Origin: CAVQZA01 sp963724805 | GTDB taxonomy: Bacteria; Actinomycetota; Thermoleophilia; Gaiellales; Gaiellaceae | Length of the DNA stretch: 64,000 nucleotides | Reading direction: 5' to 3' | NCBI GenBank assembly: GCA_963724805.1 | Contig: CAVRWA010000014.1 | Location: forward strand, 372,001-436,000 | Part shown: positions 52,292-60,589 of the stretch, piece by piece | How positions within the stretch are numbered: position 1 is the stretch's first letter | Layout of the letters: every line of letters starts with the position of its first letter | Made by a program: the position numbers and the translations under genes | Notes under the pieces: model-generated | What the model was told of the DNA's origin: nothing | What the model saw: the letters and a program-made list of their open reading frames with translations, nothing else | Database searches by the model: none

Positions 52292-54127
52292 TCACGTCCC
52301 GTCGGCACTGGGCCGAGGCTCGAGCGGGTGTGGTTCCGCGGGCGTCAGGTAGACGAGCCGCACGAGGACTTCTCCCAGGTGTGGATCCTTGCCGAGAAAG
52401 CTGTGGAGCTCGTCGACTCCAGGCTCCACGATGCCCGCTTCGGCGAGGGCGGCTCGAAGGCCGTCCAGAGACTTCGGCTCCAGTTGGCCGAGACTTGCCG
52501 GGTGCGTCTTGAGATGTCGCGCGAGCTCGGGCCAGCGCTCGTTCAGCACGACCCATTTTCCGAAGTGGCCGGCAGTCAGAGCCGGCTCGCCGCCGAAGAT
52601 CTCCCGCTCGTACGCGATGACCAGGAGGACGCGGAGGTGGTTGAGCATCCGCTTCGCGCTGCGCGGCAGGGCCGGAAGGTACGCGAGGACCGGCGCCGTC
52701 GCCTCGGCCTTCAGCTCCGAATCATCGACGAAGTTGCGCTCGAGTCGCTGGCGGGCCAGGCCCGGCCGGCCCTCCGCCTGCTCCGATACGAGAACACGGC
52801 GCTCGAGCTCGACGGGGTCGTCCCCGATCTTGTCGCGGAGCTCGTCGATCAGCGCGTCGATCTTCTCCTCAGCCTCTCTGGAACGCCATGCGGCGTAAGC
52901 CAGGTAGAGGGCACCGAGGGCCCAGCCGACGAGCAGGACGACGATGATGGCGGCGAAGACGATGGTGCCGTAGTCCCGTCGGCCTGACCGCACCGAGGAC
53001 ACAGCGCTGGCCAGAATCGCGGCGGTGACGACAACCGCCAGGATTCGCCCGGCGTAATGGCGAATTGTTGCCAGGATTCGCCCGGTGTATTGGCGAATCG
53101 TCCGCCTGGTGACTTCCACGTCCTGTTCGACCTCAGGGAACAGCATCTGGCGGAGCTCGTCGGGAGACGTCGGCGGGAGCGTGAACTCGATCTGTACGAG
53201 CTTCTGCAGGTAGAGCTGTCCGTACGCTCTCCGCGCTGCGTCGCCGTCCCCAGGATGCTCGGAATTCGCGTACTTCAAGCCGGCGTACGTCGCGATCGCG
53301 GCCATATCGGCCAGAATCACGATCACGACGTTCGGATGCGCCAGTAGCTGCGTCGCTACCTCGCACACCTCGATCGCCCGCTCCGGCTTGCAGCGCTCGA
53401 GGTCGTCGACGAAGATCACCGCTCGTCTAGGCGACCCCCGGCCGCTCGTGGCCTGTCGAACGATGCGCCCGAGCTGGTCCGAGACGTCGTCCATCGACCC
53501 CTTGGCCGCCTCGCCCCGCGGATCGCCGACATAGTCGACGACTGCCCGTGCGATGCGAAAGACGTGCCCGTAGAGAACGTAGGCGACTGCCAAGACGACG
53601 GCAATCGACGTGAAGGCCGGCCCGGCTCTGCCGTGCAAATCGCTCAACTGCTTCGACGTCGAGCTGCCGAAGAGATCTCGAACGCCCTTGACGAACGCGA
53701 CGACGAGAACGACCGCGATCAACAGCGCGGCTGCTGCCAGCAGCCGGCGCTTCCAGCGCGATCCTGGTCGTAGGAAGGGGCTGGGCAGCGGAGCCATGAC
53801 CTTCCACCAAAATGGTCGCTGGTGTCCCAGCTGACGGGCGACGTCCGCCGCGAAAGCCGCGCCTAGATGGTCGGCGTCGTCATGCTTCCACGCGTTGAAC
53901 CAGACGATCGCGTGAGGACGCGCGCGGCGCTCGCGTGCGCGCTGGAGCAGACGGGACTCCAGCAACCGGCCGAGCGACGTCTTGCCCGCGCCCCATGGGG
54001 CGCTGATCGCGATCGTGAGCGGCGTCGCGGTCTTCGGGTTGTCGATCAACTCGGCTAGCGCCGTTGCGTACGCGCGGAAACCGAACGAATCGTGCTTCTC
54101 GTCCCCGAGCGGCCTGTCGGCGAGCAT
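52292..54127 (-). CDS. KAP-family P-loop NTPase with membrane segments
   Basis: About 611 residues from ATG 54127; the frame is open to a TTG at 54286, so the N-terminus is uncertain. The family start MLADRPLGDEKHDSFGFRAY is followed by Walker A ISAPWGAGKTSLGRLL, IVWFNAWKHD, and Walker B RRAVIFVDDLERCKPER. Two membrane-helix pairs are inserted (LLAAAALLIAVVLVVAFVKG plus a helix near SIAVVLAVAYVLYG, and a second pair in the middle). The C-terminal helical domain contains LPRSAKRMLNHLRVLLVIAY. KAP NTPases are membrane-associated and sporadically distributed, and some act in phage defence or signalling. No nuclease partner is clearly linked. Confidence 0.85.
   Translation of the reverse strand: MLADRPLGDEKHDSFGFRAYATALAELIDNPKTATPLTIAISAPWGAGKTSLGRLLESRLLQRARERRARPHAIVWFNAWKHDDADHLGAAFAADVARQLGHQRPFWWKVMAPLPSPFLRPGSRWKRRLLAAAALLIAVVLVVAFVKGVRDLFGSSTSKQLSDLHGRAGPAFTSIAVVLAVAYVLYGHVFRIARAVVDYVGDPRGEAAKGSMDDVSDQLGRIVRQATSGRGSPRRAVIFVDDLERCKPERAIEVCEVATQLLAHPNVVIVILADMAAIATYAGLKYANSEHPGDGDAARRAYGQLYLQKLVQIEFTLPPTSPDELRQMLFPEVEQDVEVTRRTIRQYTGRILATIRHYAGRILAVVVTAAILASAVSSVRSGRRDYGTIVFAAIIVVLLVGWALGALYLAYAAWRSREAEEKIDALIDELRDKIGDDPVELERRVLVSEQAEGRPGLARQRLERNFVDDSELKAEATAPVLAYLPALPRSAKRMLNHLRVLLVIAYEREIFGGEPALTAGHFGKWVVLNERWPELARHLKTHPASLGQLEPKSLDGLRAALAEAGIVEPGVDELHSFLGKDPHLGEVLVRLVYLTPAEPHPLEPRPSADGT
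53041..53106. repeat. 33 bp tandem duplication inside the KAP NTPase gene
   Basis: Two adjacent 33-base units (53041-53073 and 53074-53106) differ at only a few positions. Each contains the inverted repeat ATTCGCC...GGCGAAT with nine bases between. The duplication stays in frame and encodes IRQYTGRILAT and IRHYAGRILAV, next to a membrane helix. Confidence 0.75.
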
Positions 54128-54301
54128 CTGAAGCGACGGCCGGCGCCGAACGCCGGCGACGCGAAGGAGAGAGGACGTGACGGGACGCTCGAGGCGGTCT
54201 CGGGTGACGACGCCTTCGCCTGCTTCGAGCCAGCCAGCTCCTCGGCCATCCGGCGACAGTGTTACGTGTCGTCTCCGTCGCTTCAATCGGCCGAGGGCTT
54301 C

Positions 54302-54841
54302 CTAGCAGCTCCGGACGATGGTCTCCTCGTAGATCAGCTTCGGCCACTCCTGGAACGCGCCCACCACGTAGTTCGTCGGCGACGGCCACGACCCGACCAC
54401 TGCGAGCGGCCCTTTGAAGCACCGCTTGAAGAGAATGCGCGCCCGGAAGACGTGGTAGCGGGACGTGACGACGACGAGCGAACGCCAGTGGTGCCTGCGC
54501 GCCAGCTTCGCCACGCCTTCTGCCTCCCCACGCGTCGAATAGGGGTCGGGACGGAAGCAGATCACCTCGAACGGCTGGCCGCCGCGGCAGAGCTTCCTCG
54601 CCTGCGGGTAGTCGGCGGCGTGGCCGTCCGAGATCACGAGTGTCGGCGCGACGCCGCGCTGCACCAGCTTCAGTCCCTTCGGCAGCCGGTCGGTGCGGCC
54701 GCCCGAGAGGACGACGACGGCGTCGGCGCGCGTGACCCGGTCCAGATGCGGAAAGACGAAGAGGTAGAGGGTCGCGGCGACGAACGCGAAGAAGAGGACG
54801 ACGAGGAGGACGAGCCGGACGGCCCAGCGGATCAAGAACAC
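54302..54841 (-). CDS. YdcF/DUF218-family membrane-anchored protein
   Basis: A 179-residue protein with one N-terminal helix (WAVRLVLLVVLFFAFVAATL) and a DUF218 domain. The domain shows ADAVVVLSGGRTDRLPKGLK, a STRGEAEGVAKLARRHHW region, and VVVTSRYHVFRARILFKR. Relatives include SanA and YdcF, involved in envelope barrier function or binding of nucleotide/sugar ligands. It lies one base from the next gene upstream (54842), in a three-gene minus-strand run. Confidence 0.85.
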   Translation of the reverse strand: MFLIRWAVRLVLLVVLFFAFVAATLYLFVFPHLDRVTRADAVVVLSGGRTDRLPKGLKLVQRGVAPTLVISDGHAADYPQARKLCRGGQPFEVICFRPDPYSTRGEAEGVAKLARRHHWRSLVVVTSRYHVFRARILFKRCFKGPLAVVGSWPSPTNYVVGAFQEWPKLIYEETIVRSC

Positions 54842-55324
54842 TTAGTGGGCCATCGCACGCTCGACGGCCTCCAGCTCCTCGGGCGAGAGCGCCACGGCGG
54901 CGCGACCCCGATCGAGCTCCTTCATGTAGATCCGCGCGTAGTCGCGGCCCTGGATCGCGGAGATCACCAGCCCGGAGCGGTTCGCGTCGAGCAGCGCGAT
55001 CGACGCGGACTGGTGACCGCCGGTGCCCTCGTAGGCGTCGTAGCGGACGATCGAGGTCTTCGCGAGCGCCTCGTCGAAGCGGCGGTCGACGCGGGCGAGC
55101 GCGGCCGAGAGGTCACCCACCGCACGGTGAAGGTCGTCGATCCGAGCTTGCAGCGAGACGGCGAAGTCGACGAGGTCGCCCTTCCCGCCGCCGAGCAGCA
55201 CCGTCTGCGCGACGCGCACGGCACGGAGCGATCGCCAGGCGAGAGCCGCCAGGACGAGGGCCAGGATCGCCACCACGACGGCGGCGATCGCGATCCAGGC
55301 TGCGGCGGAGCTAGACAGGTTCAT
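54842..55324 (-). CDS. DUF4446 family protein
   Basis: A 160-residue protein with one N-terminal helix (AAVVVAILALVLAALAWRSL) and a coiled-coil stretch. A conserved C-terminal domain follows: IVRYDAYEGTGGHQSASIAL, LLDANRSGLVISAIQGRDYA, RIYMKELDRGRAAVALSPEE. The pattern fits DUF4446, a family of unknown function in Gram-positives. It is 15 bases downstream of the membrane protein gene at 55340, so probably co-transcribed. Confidence 0.8.
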   Translation of the reverse strand: MNLSSSAAAWIAIAAVVVAILALVLAALAWRSLRAVRVAQTVLLGGGKGDLVDFAVSLQARIDDLHRAVGDLSAALARVDRRFDEALAKTSIVRYDAYEGTGGHQSASIALLDANRSGLVISAIQGRDYARIYMKELDRGRAAVALSPEELEAVERAMAH

Positions 55325-55339
55325 CGGCGGCGGGCGAGG

Positions 55340-56485
55340 CTACCCCCCGAGCGAGAAGATGACGGGGTACTCCGCCGAGTTGTTCGTGGTGCTCTTCTCG
55401 CCCGGCACCGGCTGCACGTCCACCTTGACCGTGGTCTTGACGCCGAACGGCGGCTGCCCGAGGTCGCGGAAGACCACCGACCTCGTCTCGCCGGGGTTGA
55501 TCAGCTCGATCGTCGCGTGCTTCACGATCGGCGTCGGGCTCTTCTGGATCGTCAGCGTGACCTGGATCGAGACCTCCTGCGAGTCGCCGGTGTCCTTCAC
55601 GTTCACCTGGAACGCGAGGTCGGCGGAGGCGACGACCGTGTTCTCGGCCGTGGTCGAGAGCTGCTGGTTCTTCGGCAGCGCAACGGTGGAGACGATCCCG
55701 GTTCCGTGCAGGCCTCCCGGCGTGCCTCCGGTCGAGGCGCCGTGAATGCGGAGGAAGACCTGGGAGTCGAAGCCCGTGCTCGCAACGTCGGGATTGGAGA
55801 CGAAGTTCATCTCGGGCACGACCACGCCGCCGATCCCCTCCTGCTTGAGCACGGCGACCGACGGGCTGTGGAAGAAGTCCGCCCACACGACGTCGGCGGC
55901 CGTCAGCCGCTGCGCCTGCGCCGCGAGCAGCGCGCCGGCCTGAGCCGCCTGGTCGACCTTGTAGCCGGAGGTCCGGCGGAATGCATCGGCGAGGCCGCGA
56001 AGCCCGTACACGGTGAGCTGCAGCGCCTGGATCATGCTCGTGTTCTCGGCGCGCAGGGTACCCGGCGGGCGGAGCTGCTCGGCGCTGGCGACGTTCTGCT
56101 GCTGGAGCTGGGCGAGCCCGTTCAGCCCCGCGACGATGTCCGCGAGCTTCGAGCCCGGCGTCGTCATCAGCGTGGCGAACTTGCGGCCGTTCAGATCGGA
56201 GTCGTGCGCGATCGTGCTGACCTTCCCCATGTAGTTCGAGTAACGGCTGTGCTTCTGGGCGCCCTGGCAGCTCTGCACCCAGAGGACGAGCAGGACGACG
56301 ATCAGGATCGCGAACGCGATCAGGCCGACGAGGCGCAGGAGCGGCGTGAACCCGTGTGGCGGACGCGCCGGGGAGCGCGGGCCACCGCCGCTCGGCTTGC
56401 GCTGCTGGCGCGGGCGCCGCGCATCCTCCCGTGTCTCAGGCTCGTCGAAGAAGTCGAACTCGATGTCATCGCCGCGATCGGTCAC
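55340..56485 (-). CDS. single-pass membrane protein with large extracellular domain
   Basis: A 381-residue protein from GTG 56485, chosen because the following VTDRGDDIEFDFFDEPETRE is a plausible acidic cytoplasmic start; the open frame extends only 13 codons further. A basic Pro-rich cytoplasmic segment and one helix (LVGLIAFAILIVVLLVLWV) follow. The extracellular part has a helical portion (about 110-220) and a beta-sandwich end (LTIQKSPTPIVKHATIELIN ... TTVKVDVQPVPGEKSTTNNS), like CARDB-type domains. The gene is divergent from the Ser/Thr kinase. It is possibly a kinase substrate or cell-wall component; this is inference. Confidence 0.7.
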   Translation of the reverse strand: MTDRGDDIEFDFFDEPETREDARRPRQQRKPSGGGPRSPARPPHGFTPLLRLVGLIAFAILIVVLLVLWVQSCQGAQKHSRYSNYMGKVSTIAHDSDLNGRKFATLMTTPGSKLADIVAGLNGLAQLQQQNVASAEQLRPPGTLRAENTSMIQALQLTVYGLRGLADAFRRTSGYKVDQAAQAGALLAAQAQRLTAADVVWADFFHSPSVAVLKQEGIGGVVVPEMNFVSNPDVASTGFDSQVFLRIHGASTGGTPGGLHGTGIVSTVALPKNQQLSTTAENTVVASADLAFQVNVKDTGDSQEVSIQVTLTIQKSPTPIVKHATIELINPGETRSVVFRDLGQPPFGVKTTVKVDVQPVPGEKSTTNNSAEYPVIFSLGG

Positions 56486-56609
56486 GGAGCAGCCAACTCT
56501 AACCATCTGGATGGCCGACGCCACACCTGCGCGCGTCTGGCTGGTGGCCCAGACACGGCGCAGGATCGTTAGAGAGGAGTTCGCTCCGCGACGGCCAACC
56601 CCTTGCTGG

Positions 56610-58229
56610 GTGTCGACAACCGCTCTAGCTCTCTCTGCCCCCGAACTCGTTCTGGGTCGCTACCGGCCGTTGCGGATGCTGGGCAGCGGCGGGACGGGCT
56701 CGGTCTGGCTCGCGCGCGACGAGACGAACGGCCTCGACGTCGCGCTGAAGATCGTCCCTCGCGAGGGCAAGGCAGCCTCGCGCGCCGAGCGCGAGGCGGA
56801 GGCGGCCGCCCGCCTGCGCCACCCGAGGTGCGTTCGCGCCTACGACTTCGCGAGTGACGAGCGGAACGTCTACATCGCCTACGAGTACGTGGCGGGCCGG
56901 ACGCTGCGCGAGGCGATCCGGGCGGGTGAGGTCGACGACGCCGTCGCGGTGGAGACCGCCTCCCAGATCCTCGAGGGGCTCGCCCACGCGCACGGACAGG
57001 GAATCGTCCACCGGGACGTCAAGCCGTCGAACGTCCTCCTCGCAGACGGGCCGGAGATCTCGGTGCGCCTGCTCGACTTCGGTCTCGCTCGGATCAAGGA
57101 GGCCGAGACGCTGACAGCGGCCGGCGACGTCCCCGGCACCCTGGCCTACATCTCGCCCGAGCGCCTCAAGGGCTCGAGCGGCTCGCCCGCAGCAGACGTC
57201 TGGGGCGTCGGGGTGGTGCTCTGGGAGACACTCGCGGGCTACCACCCGTTCTGGACCTCATCGCTGGTCGAGACGGCGAAGGCGATCGACGAGGGGGCGC
57301 CGCCGCTGCACTCGGTCCGGCCCGACCTGCCGAAGGCGCTTCAGGCCTTCGTCGACCGCGCGCTCGCCGTGAATCCGGCGCGGCGGCCGAGCGCCCGCGA
57401 GCTGGCCGAGGCGCTCCGGCACGCACACACTCGCCGGAAGGCGGCCAAGGGCACCCCGGCGCGCACTTCGGCGCGAATTCGACTGAAGGTGCCGGCGATG
57501 GCCCCACGTCTCGCTGCGGCGGGCCTCGCGGCCGTCACGGCCGCCGCAGGTGCCACGCTCCTTCCCTTCTACCCCGCGAACTTCGCCGCCGGGCTGGCGG
57601 CGCTCGCCGCCGCACTCGCGTTCGCACGCCCGCGGCTCGGGATGATCGCCGCGCTCGCGGTGCCGATCTTCCCGCTCGGGAACGTCTCGCTCGGGCTCGC
57701 ACTGCTCTACGCGGCGCTCGCAGCCGCCTGGGTCGTGCTGATGTGGAAGGAGCCGCTCGGCGGCCTCCTGTTCGCGCTCGGCCCGCTGCTCGCGCCGATC
57801 GGCGCGCTCGGCCTGATGCCGCTCGCCGTCCAGGGCATGCGGGCGCCGTGGCGCCGCGCACTGCAGACCGCGGCCGCCGTGCTGATGGCCGCCGTGGTCG
57901 CAGGGCTGCGGCGGGCGCCCCTGCCGTTCACCGGGGATGCCCCGCCCCTCGGGCTCGGCATCGCCGGCAGCAACCGGCCCGCCCTGGTGGCCGGGGAGCT
58001 CTGGCGGGCGCTGCAGGCCAACCAGGCGGTCGGAATCGAGGCCCTGGCGCTCGCGGCGGTCGCCGTCGCGATCCCGTATGCCCGCGCCCGCGGCCGCTGG
58101 GGCATCGCCGCGCTGGGCGCCGTGATGCTCTCGCTCACGGTCCTTTCGGTGCCGACGGCCGCCGCGCTCCCGCTCGTGCTGGCCGCATGGGTCACCTGTG
58201 CGGCGCTCGCTCTCCAGCGCGCTAGCTAG
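56610..58229 (+). CDS. Ser/Thr protein kinase with C-terminal polytopic membrane domain
   Basis: A 539-residue protein from GTG 56610 (an upstream ATG at 56511 is possible; neither start has a good Shine-Dalgarno). The kinase domain spans about residues 18-280: G-loop LGSGGTGSVW, lysine VALKIVP, HRDVKPSNVLL, LDFGLARI, and YISPERL as APE motif. A basic linker follows, and then seven or so hydrophobic helices (about 300-530) instead of PASTA domains. The extracellular sensor part is therefore missing; the membrane part may itself be the sensor. It precedes the fhaA-fhaB-pstP-pbpA-pknB cluster by 29 bp and may be co-transcribed with it. Confidence 0.9.
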   Translation: MSTTALALSAPELVLGRYRPLRMLGSGGTGSVWLARDETNGLDVALKIVPREGKAASRAEREAEAAARLRHPRCVRAYDFASDERNVYIAYEYVAGRTLREAIRAGEVDDAVAVETASQILEGLAHAHGQGIVHRDVKPSNVLLADGPEISVRLLDFGLARIKEAETLTAAGDVPGTLAYISPERLKGSSGSPAADVWGVGVVLWETLAGYHPFWTSSLVETAKAIDEGAPPLHSVRPDLPKALQAFVDRALAVNPARRPSARELAEALRHAHTRRKAAKGTPARTSARIRLKVPAMAPRLAAAGLAAVTAAAGATLLPFYPANFAAGLAALAAALAFARPRLGMIAALAVPIFPLGNVSLGLALLYAALAAAWVVLMWKEPLGGLLFALGPLLAPIGALGLMPLAVQGMRAPWRRALQTAAAVLMAAVVAGLRRAPLPFTGDAPPLGLGIAGSNRPALVAGELWRALQANQAVGIEALALAAVAVAIPYARARGRWGIAALGAVMLSLTVLSVPTAAALPLVLAAWVTCAALALQRAS

Positions 58230-58258
58230 GATCCCGCGAGGGATCCCGACCCCGCCGG

Positions 58259-59029
58259 ATGGTGCTTCGCTCACTCGAACAGAAGCTCGAGTCCCTCCTC
58301 GAGGGAGTGTTCGGCCGCGCCTTCAAGGCGAACGTCCAGCCGGTCGAGCTCGCGCGCAAGCTCGCAAAGGAGATGGACGAGCACCGCACGATCTCGGTCT
58401 CGCGCGTGTACGTCCCGAACGAGTACGTGCTCTACCTCTCGACGGGCGACCGCGAGCAGTTCTCCGGCTACGAGGCGTCGCTGCTGGGCGAGCTGCAGGA
58501 GTACCTGATCGAGCACGCCCGCCGCGAGGGATACGCGCTGCTCACCCAGCCGCGGGTGCTGATGGAGACGGACTCGGATCTCCAGATCGGCGAGTTCGGG
58601 ATCGCGACGCGGATGGCGCAGCCGAAGGGCGCGGACCTCGTCCCCGACGCGCCCGAGGTCGAGGCCGGCGCGACCATGATCTACAAGCCGCGCACTCCCG
58701 AGCTCGAGCCCGAGGGCCCGGCGGAGCCGGCACCCTCCCCCGAGCGGGAGCTCGTCACCCTCGTCGTCGACGGCGCGCCCTACGAGGTGACCACGCGGAG
58801 CGTCTCCATCGGACGGTCCCGCGAGTGCGACATCCGCCTGGCCGACCCGAACGCCTCGCGCAAGCACGCGGAGCTGCGCCAGGACGGGGCGACGTACTGG
58901 ATCGTCGACCTCGGCTCGACGAACGGAGTCGAGGTCAACGGCGCGCGCACGAAGCGCGCCAAGCTCGAGCCCGGCGACACGATCACGATCGGCGCGACAA
59001 CGCTCGAGTTCCGCCGGGAGCTGCCGTGA
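58259..59029 (+). CDS. fhaA: FhaA-like protein (DUF3662 plus FHA domain)
   Basis: A 256-residue protein. The N-terminal DUF3662 domain (about 1-120) has LEQKLESLLEGVFGRAFKAN and VELARKLAKEMDEHRTISVS. A variable linker follows, and the FHA domain (about 160-256) has ITRS-like VTTRSVSIGRSRECDIRLAD, NASRKHAELRQDG and DLGSTNGVEVNG. FHA domains bind phosphothreonine on kinases and their substrates such as MviN. A GGATCCC-GCGA-GGGATCC hairpin lies 13 bp before the start (58229-58246). Confidence 0.9.
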   Translation: MVLRSLEQKLESLLEGVFGRAFKANVQPVELARKLAKEMDEHRTISVSRVYVPNEYVLYLSTGDREQFSGYEASLLGELQEYLIEHARREGYALLTQPRVLMETDSDLQIGEFGIATRMAQPKGADLVPDAPEVEAGATMIYKPRTPELEPEGPAEPAPSPERELVTLVVDGAPYEVTTRSVSIGRSRECDIRLADPNASRKHAELRQDGATYWIVDLGSTNGVEVNGARTKRAKLEPGDTITIGATTLEFRRELP

Positions 59030-59040
59030 GACGCCCGGCG

Positions 59041-59219
59041 TCAACCTCCTTCGCTCGCGCGTTCCTCGGGCGCCCAACCCCAAGAGCCTGGCGGTGCGGG
59101 GCCGGAGGTCACAGTGTGAGTAACACGGGGCCGGAGAGCACCGTGCCGTCAGCGGCGTCAGGCGGCGGCGGAGCCGGGCTTCGCCCGGCGGGAGCCGACG
59201 CCGGCGAGGGACGCGCGTG
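59041..59219 (+). repeat. copy B of the spacer-filling repeat, reaching into the fhaB start codon
   Basis: About 179 bp, nearly identical to the reverse complement of 28836-29041. It contains the paired GGGGCCGGAG repeats around TCACAGTGTGA and GTAACAC, the perfect hairpin GCCGGGC-TTC-GCCCGGC, GAGGGA and the GTG start of fhaB. It lacks the extra hairpin block of copy A. It begins 11 bases after the fhaA stop, so it fills the entire spacer of an otherwise overlapping gene cluster. Confidence 0.85.
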
Positions 59220-59705
59220 ACTTTCGGCTCTGCCGCGGTCGAGGAGGTCCTGCTCGCCCTCAAGCTCGCCTTTCTCGTGCTCCTCTACCTCTTCATCTGG
59301 GCGATCGTCCGCAGCGCGAGCCGCGACATCCGGGCACCGCAGCAGGACAGCGTGGTGCTGGCGCCGCAGACCCAGGCGCAGCGGCAGCAGGCGACCCCGG
59401 CGCCGCCGCAGGGACGGCTGATCGTCGTCCACAGCGCGGCCCTGCCGATCGCGCAGGAGTTCCGGGTGAACGCCGCTCCGCTCACGTTCGGGCGGGGCGG
59501 CCAGAACGACGTACCGCTCGACGGGGACGAGTTCGTCTCGGCGCGACACGCGCGCTTCCAGGCCCGGCGAGACGGCGCCTGGGTCGAGGACGTCGGCTCG
59601 ACGAACGGCACCTTCGTGAACGGCGAGCGCCTCAGAGGGCCACGGCTGTTGAAGCCGGGCGACACGATCACGGTCGGCGAGACCGAGCTCCGCTACCAGC
59701 GATGA
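59217..59705 (+). CDS. fhaB: FhaB/FipA-like membrane FHA-domain protein
   Basis: A 162-residue protein with an N-terminal helix (LALKLAFLVLLYLFIWAIV), a Gln/Pro-rich linker and a C-terminal FHA domain. Domain motifs are APLTFGRGGQNDVPLDGDEF, VSARHARFQARR and DVGSTNGTFVNGERL. It recruits phosphorylated partners at the division or elongation site in actinobacteria. The GTG start and its GAGGGA Shine-Dalgarno belong to repeat copy B. It overlaps pstP by 4 nt. Confidence 0.9.
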   Translation: MTFGSAAVEEVLLALKLAFLVLLYLFIWAIVRSASRDIRAPQQDSVVLAPQTQAQRQQATPAPPQGRLIVVHSAALPIAQEFRVNAAPLTFGRGGQNDVPLDGDEFVSARHARFQARRDGAWVEDVGSTNGTFVNGERLRGPRLLKPGDTITVGETELRYQR

Positions 59706-60589
59706 CGATCCGCGACGCCGCCGGGGCGACCGATACGGGCCACAAGCGCCGCCGCAACGAGGACGCCTACGTCCTCGAGCCGCCGCTCTTCGCGGTCGCC
59801 GACGGAATGGGCGGCCACCAGGCGGGCGAGGTCGCCTCGCGCCTGGCCGCGGCCGCTCTGCGAGAGGACGTCGAGCCCGCCGGCGGGCCGGAGCGCGTCG
59901 AGGCGCTGATCCGCGAGGCGAACCGCCGCATCTGGCAGGCCTCGACCGAGGACGTGACCGCGTCGGGGATGGGTACGACGGTCACGGTCGCGCTCGTCGA
60001 AGGAGACCTGGTCACGATCGGACACGTCGGCGACTCGCGCGCCTACCGTGTCCGCGACCGGCGGATCGAGCAGCTCACCGACGACCATTCGCTCGCGGCC
60101 GAGCTGGAGCGCAGCGGCAAGCTCTCGGCCGAGGAGGCCCGCGCGCACCCGCAGCGCTCCGTGATCACACGCGCGCTCGGCACCGAGCCCGACGTCGAGA
60201 TCGACACGTTCACCGTGGAGGGCCGGCCCGGTGACCTCTACCTGCTCTGCTCCGACGGACTCTCCTCGATGGTGGAGGACGCCGGGATCCTCGAGGTGCT
60301 GGAGGGCAGGCGCGGCAGCCTGGAAGCGGCCGCGCGCGAGCTCGTCCGCGCCGCCAACCGAAGCGGGGGCGAGGACAACATCACGGTCGTCTGTTTCGAG
60401 CTGGGCGCCGACGGGGACACGGAGCCCGACCGCGGGAGCGCCGACGAGGACACGCTCGACGGCACCGTCCCGGTCCCGCTCGAGGCTGCGGCCCCGCCGA
60501 AGAGAGCCTCTCGCGCGCCCGCCTGGCTGATCGCGCTCCCGTTCCTGCTCGTCCTCGCCGGCCTGATCCTGTGGGGCCTCTCGCGATGA
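59702..60589 (+). CDS. pstP: PP2C-type Ser/Thr protein phosphatase PstP
   Basis: A 295-residue protein. The PP2C domain (1-235) has GHKRRRNEDAYVLEPPLFAV, ADGMGGHQAGEVASRLAAAA, IGHVGDSRAYRVRDRRIEQL, VITRALGTEPDVEIDTF, LLCSDGL and GGEDNITVVCFEL. An acidic linker is followed by a C-terminal helix (WLIALPFLLVLAGLILWGLS) that anchors it in the membrane. It removes phosphates placed by PknA/PknB-like kinases. It overlaps both neighbours by 4 nt. Confidence 0.94.
   Translation: MTIRDAAGATDTGHKRRRNEDAYVLEPPLFAVADGMGGHQAGEVASRLAAAALREDVEPAGGPERVEALIREANRRIWQASTEDVTASGMGTTVTVALVEGDLVTIGHVGDSRAYRVRDRRIEQLTDDHSLAAELERSGKLSAEEARAHPQRSVITRALGTEPDVEIDTFTVEGRPGDLYLLCSDGLSSMVEDAGILEVLEGRRGSLEAAARELVRAANRSGGEDNITVVCFELGADGDTEPDRGSADEDTLDGTVPVPLEAAAPPKRASRAPAWLIALPFLLVLAGLILWGLSR

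Noticed and set aside
58198..59220. Apparent shared protein segment in frames at 28600-29055 and 58198-59220
   Set aside because: The similar residues result from the nucleotide repeat copies; the frames are shadows of zwf and fhaA and the similarity is not a protein domain.
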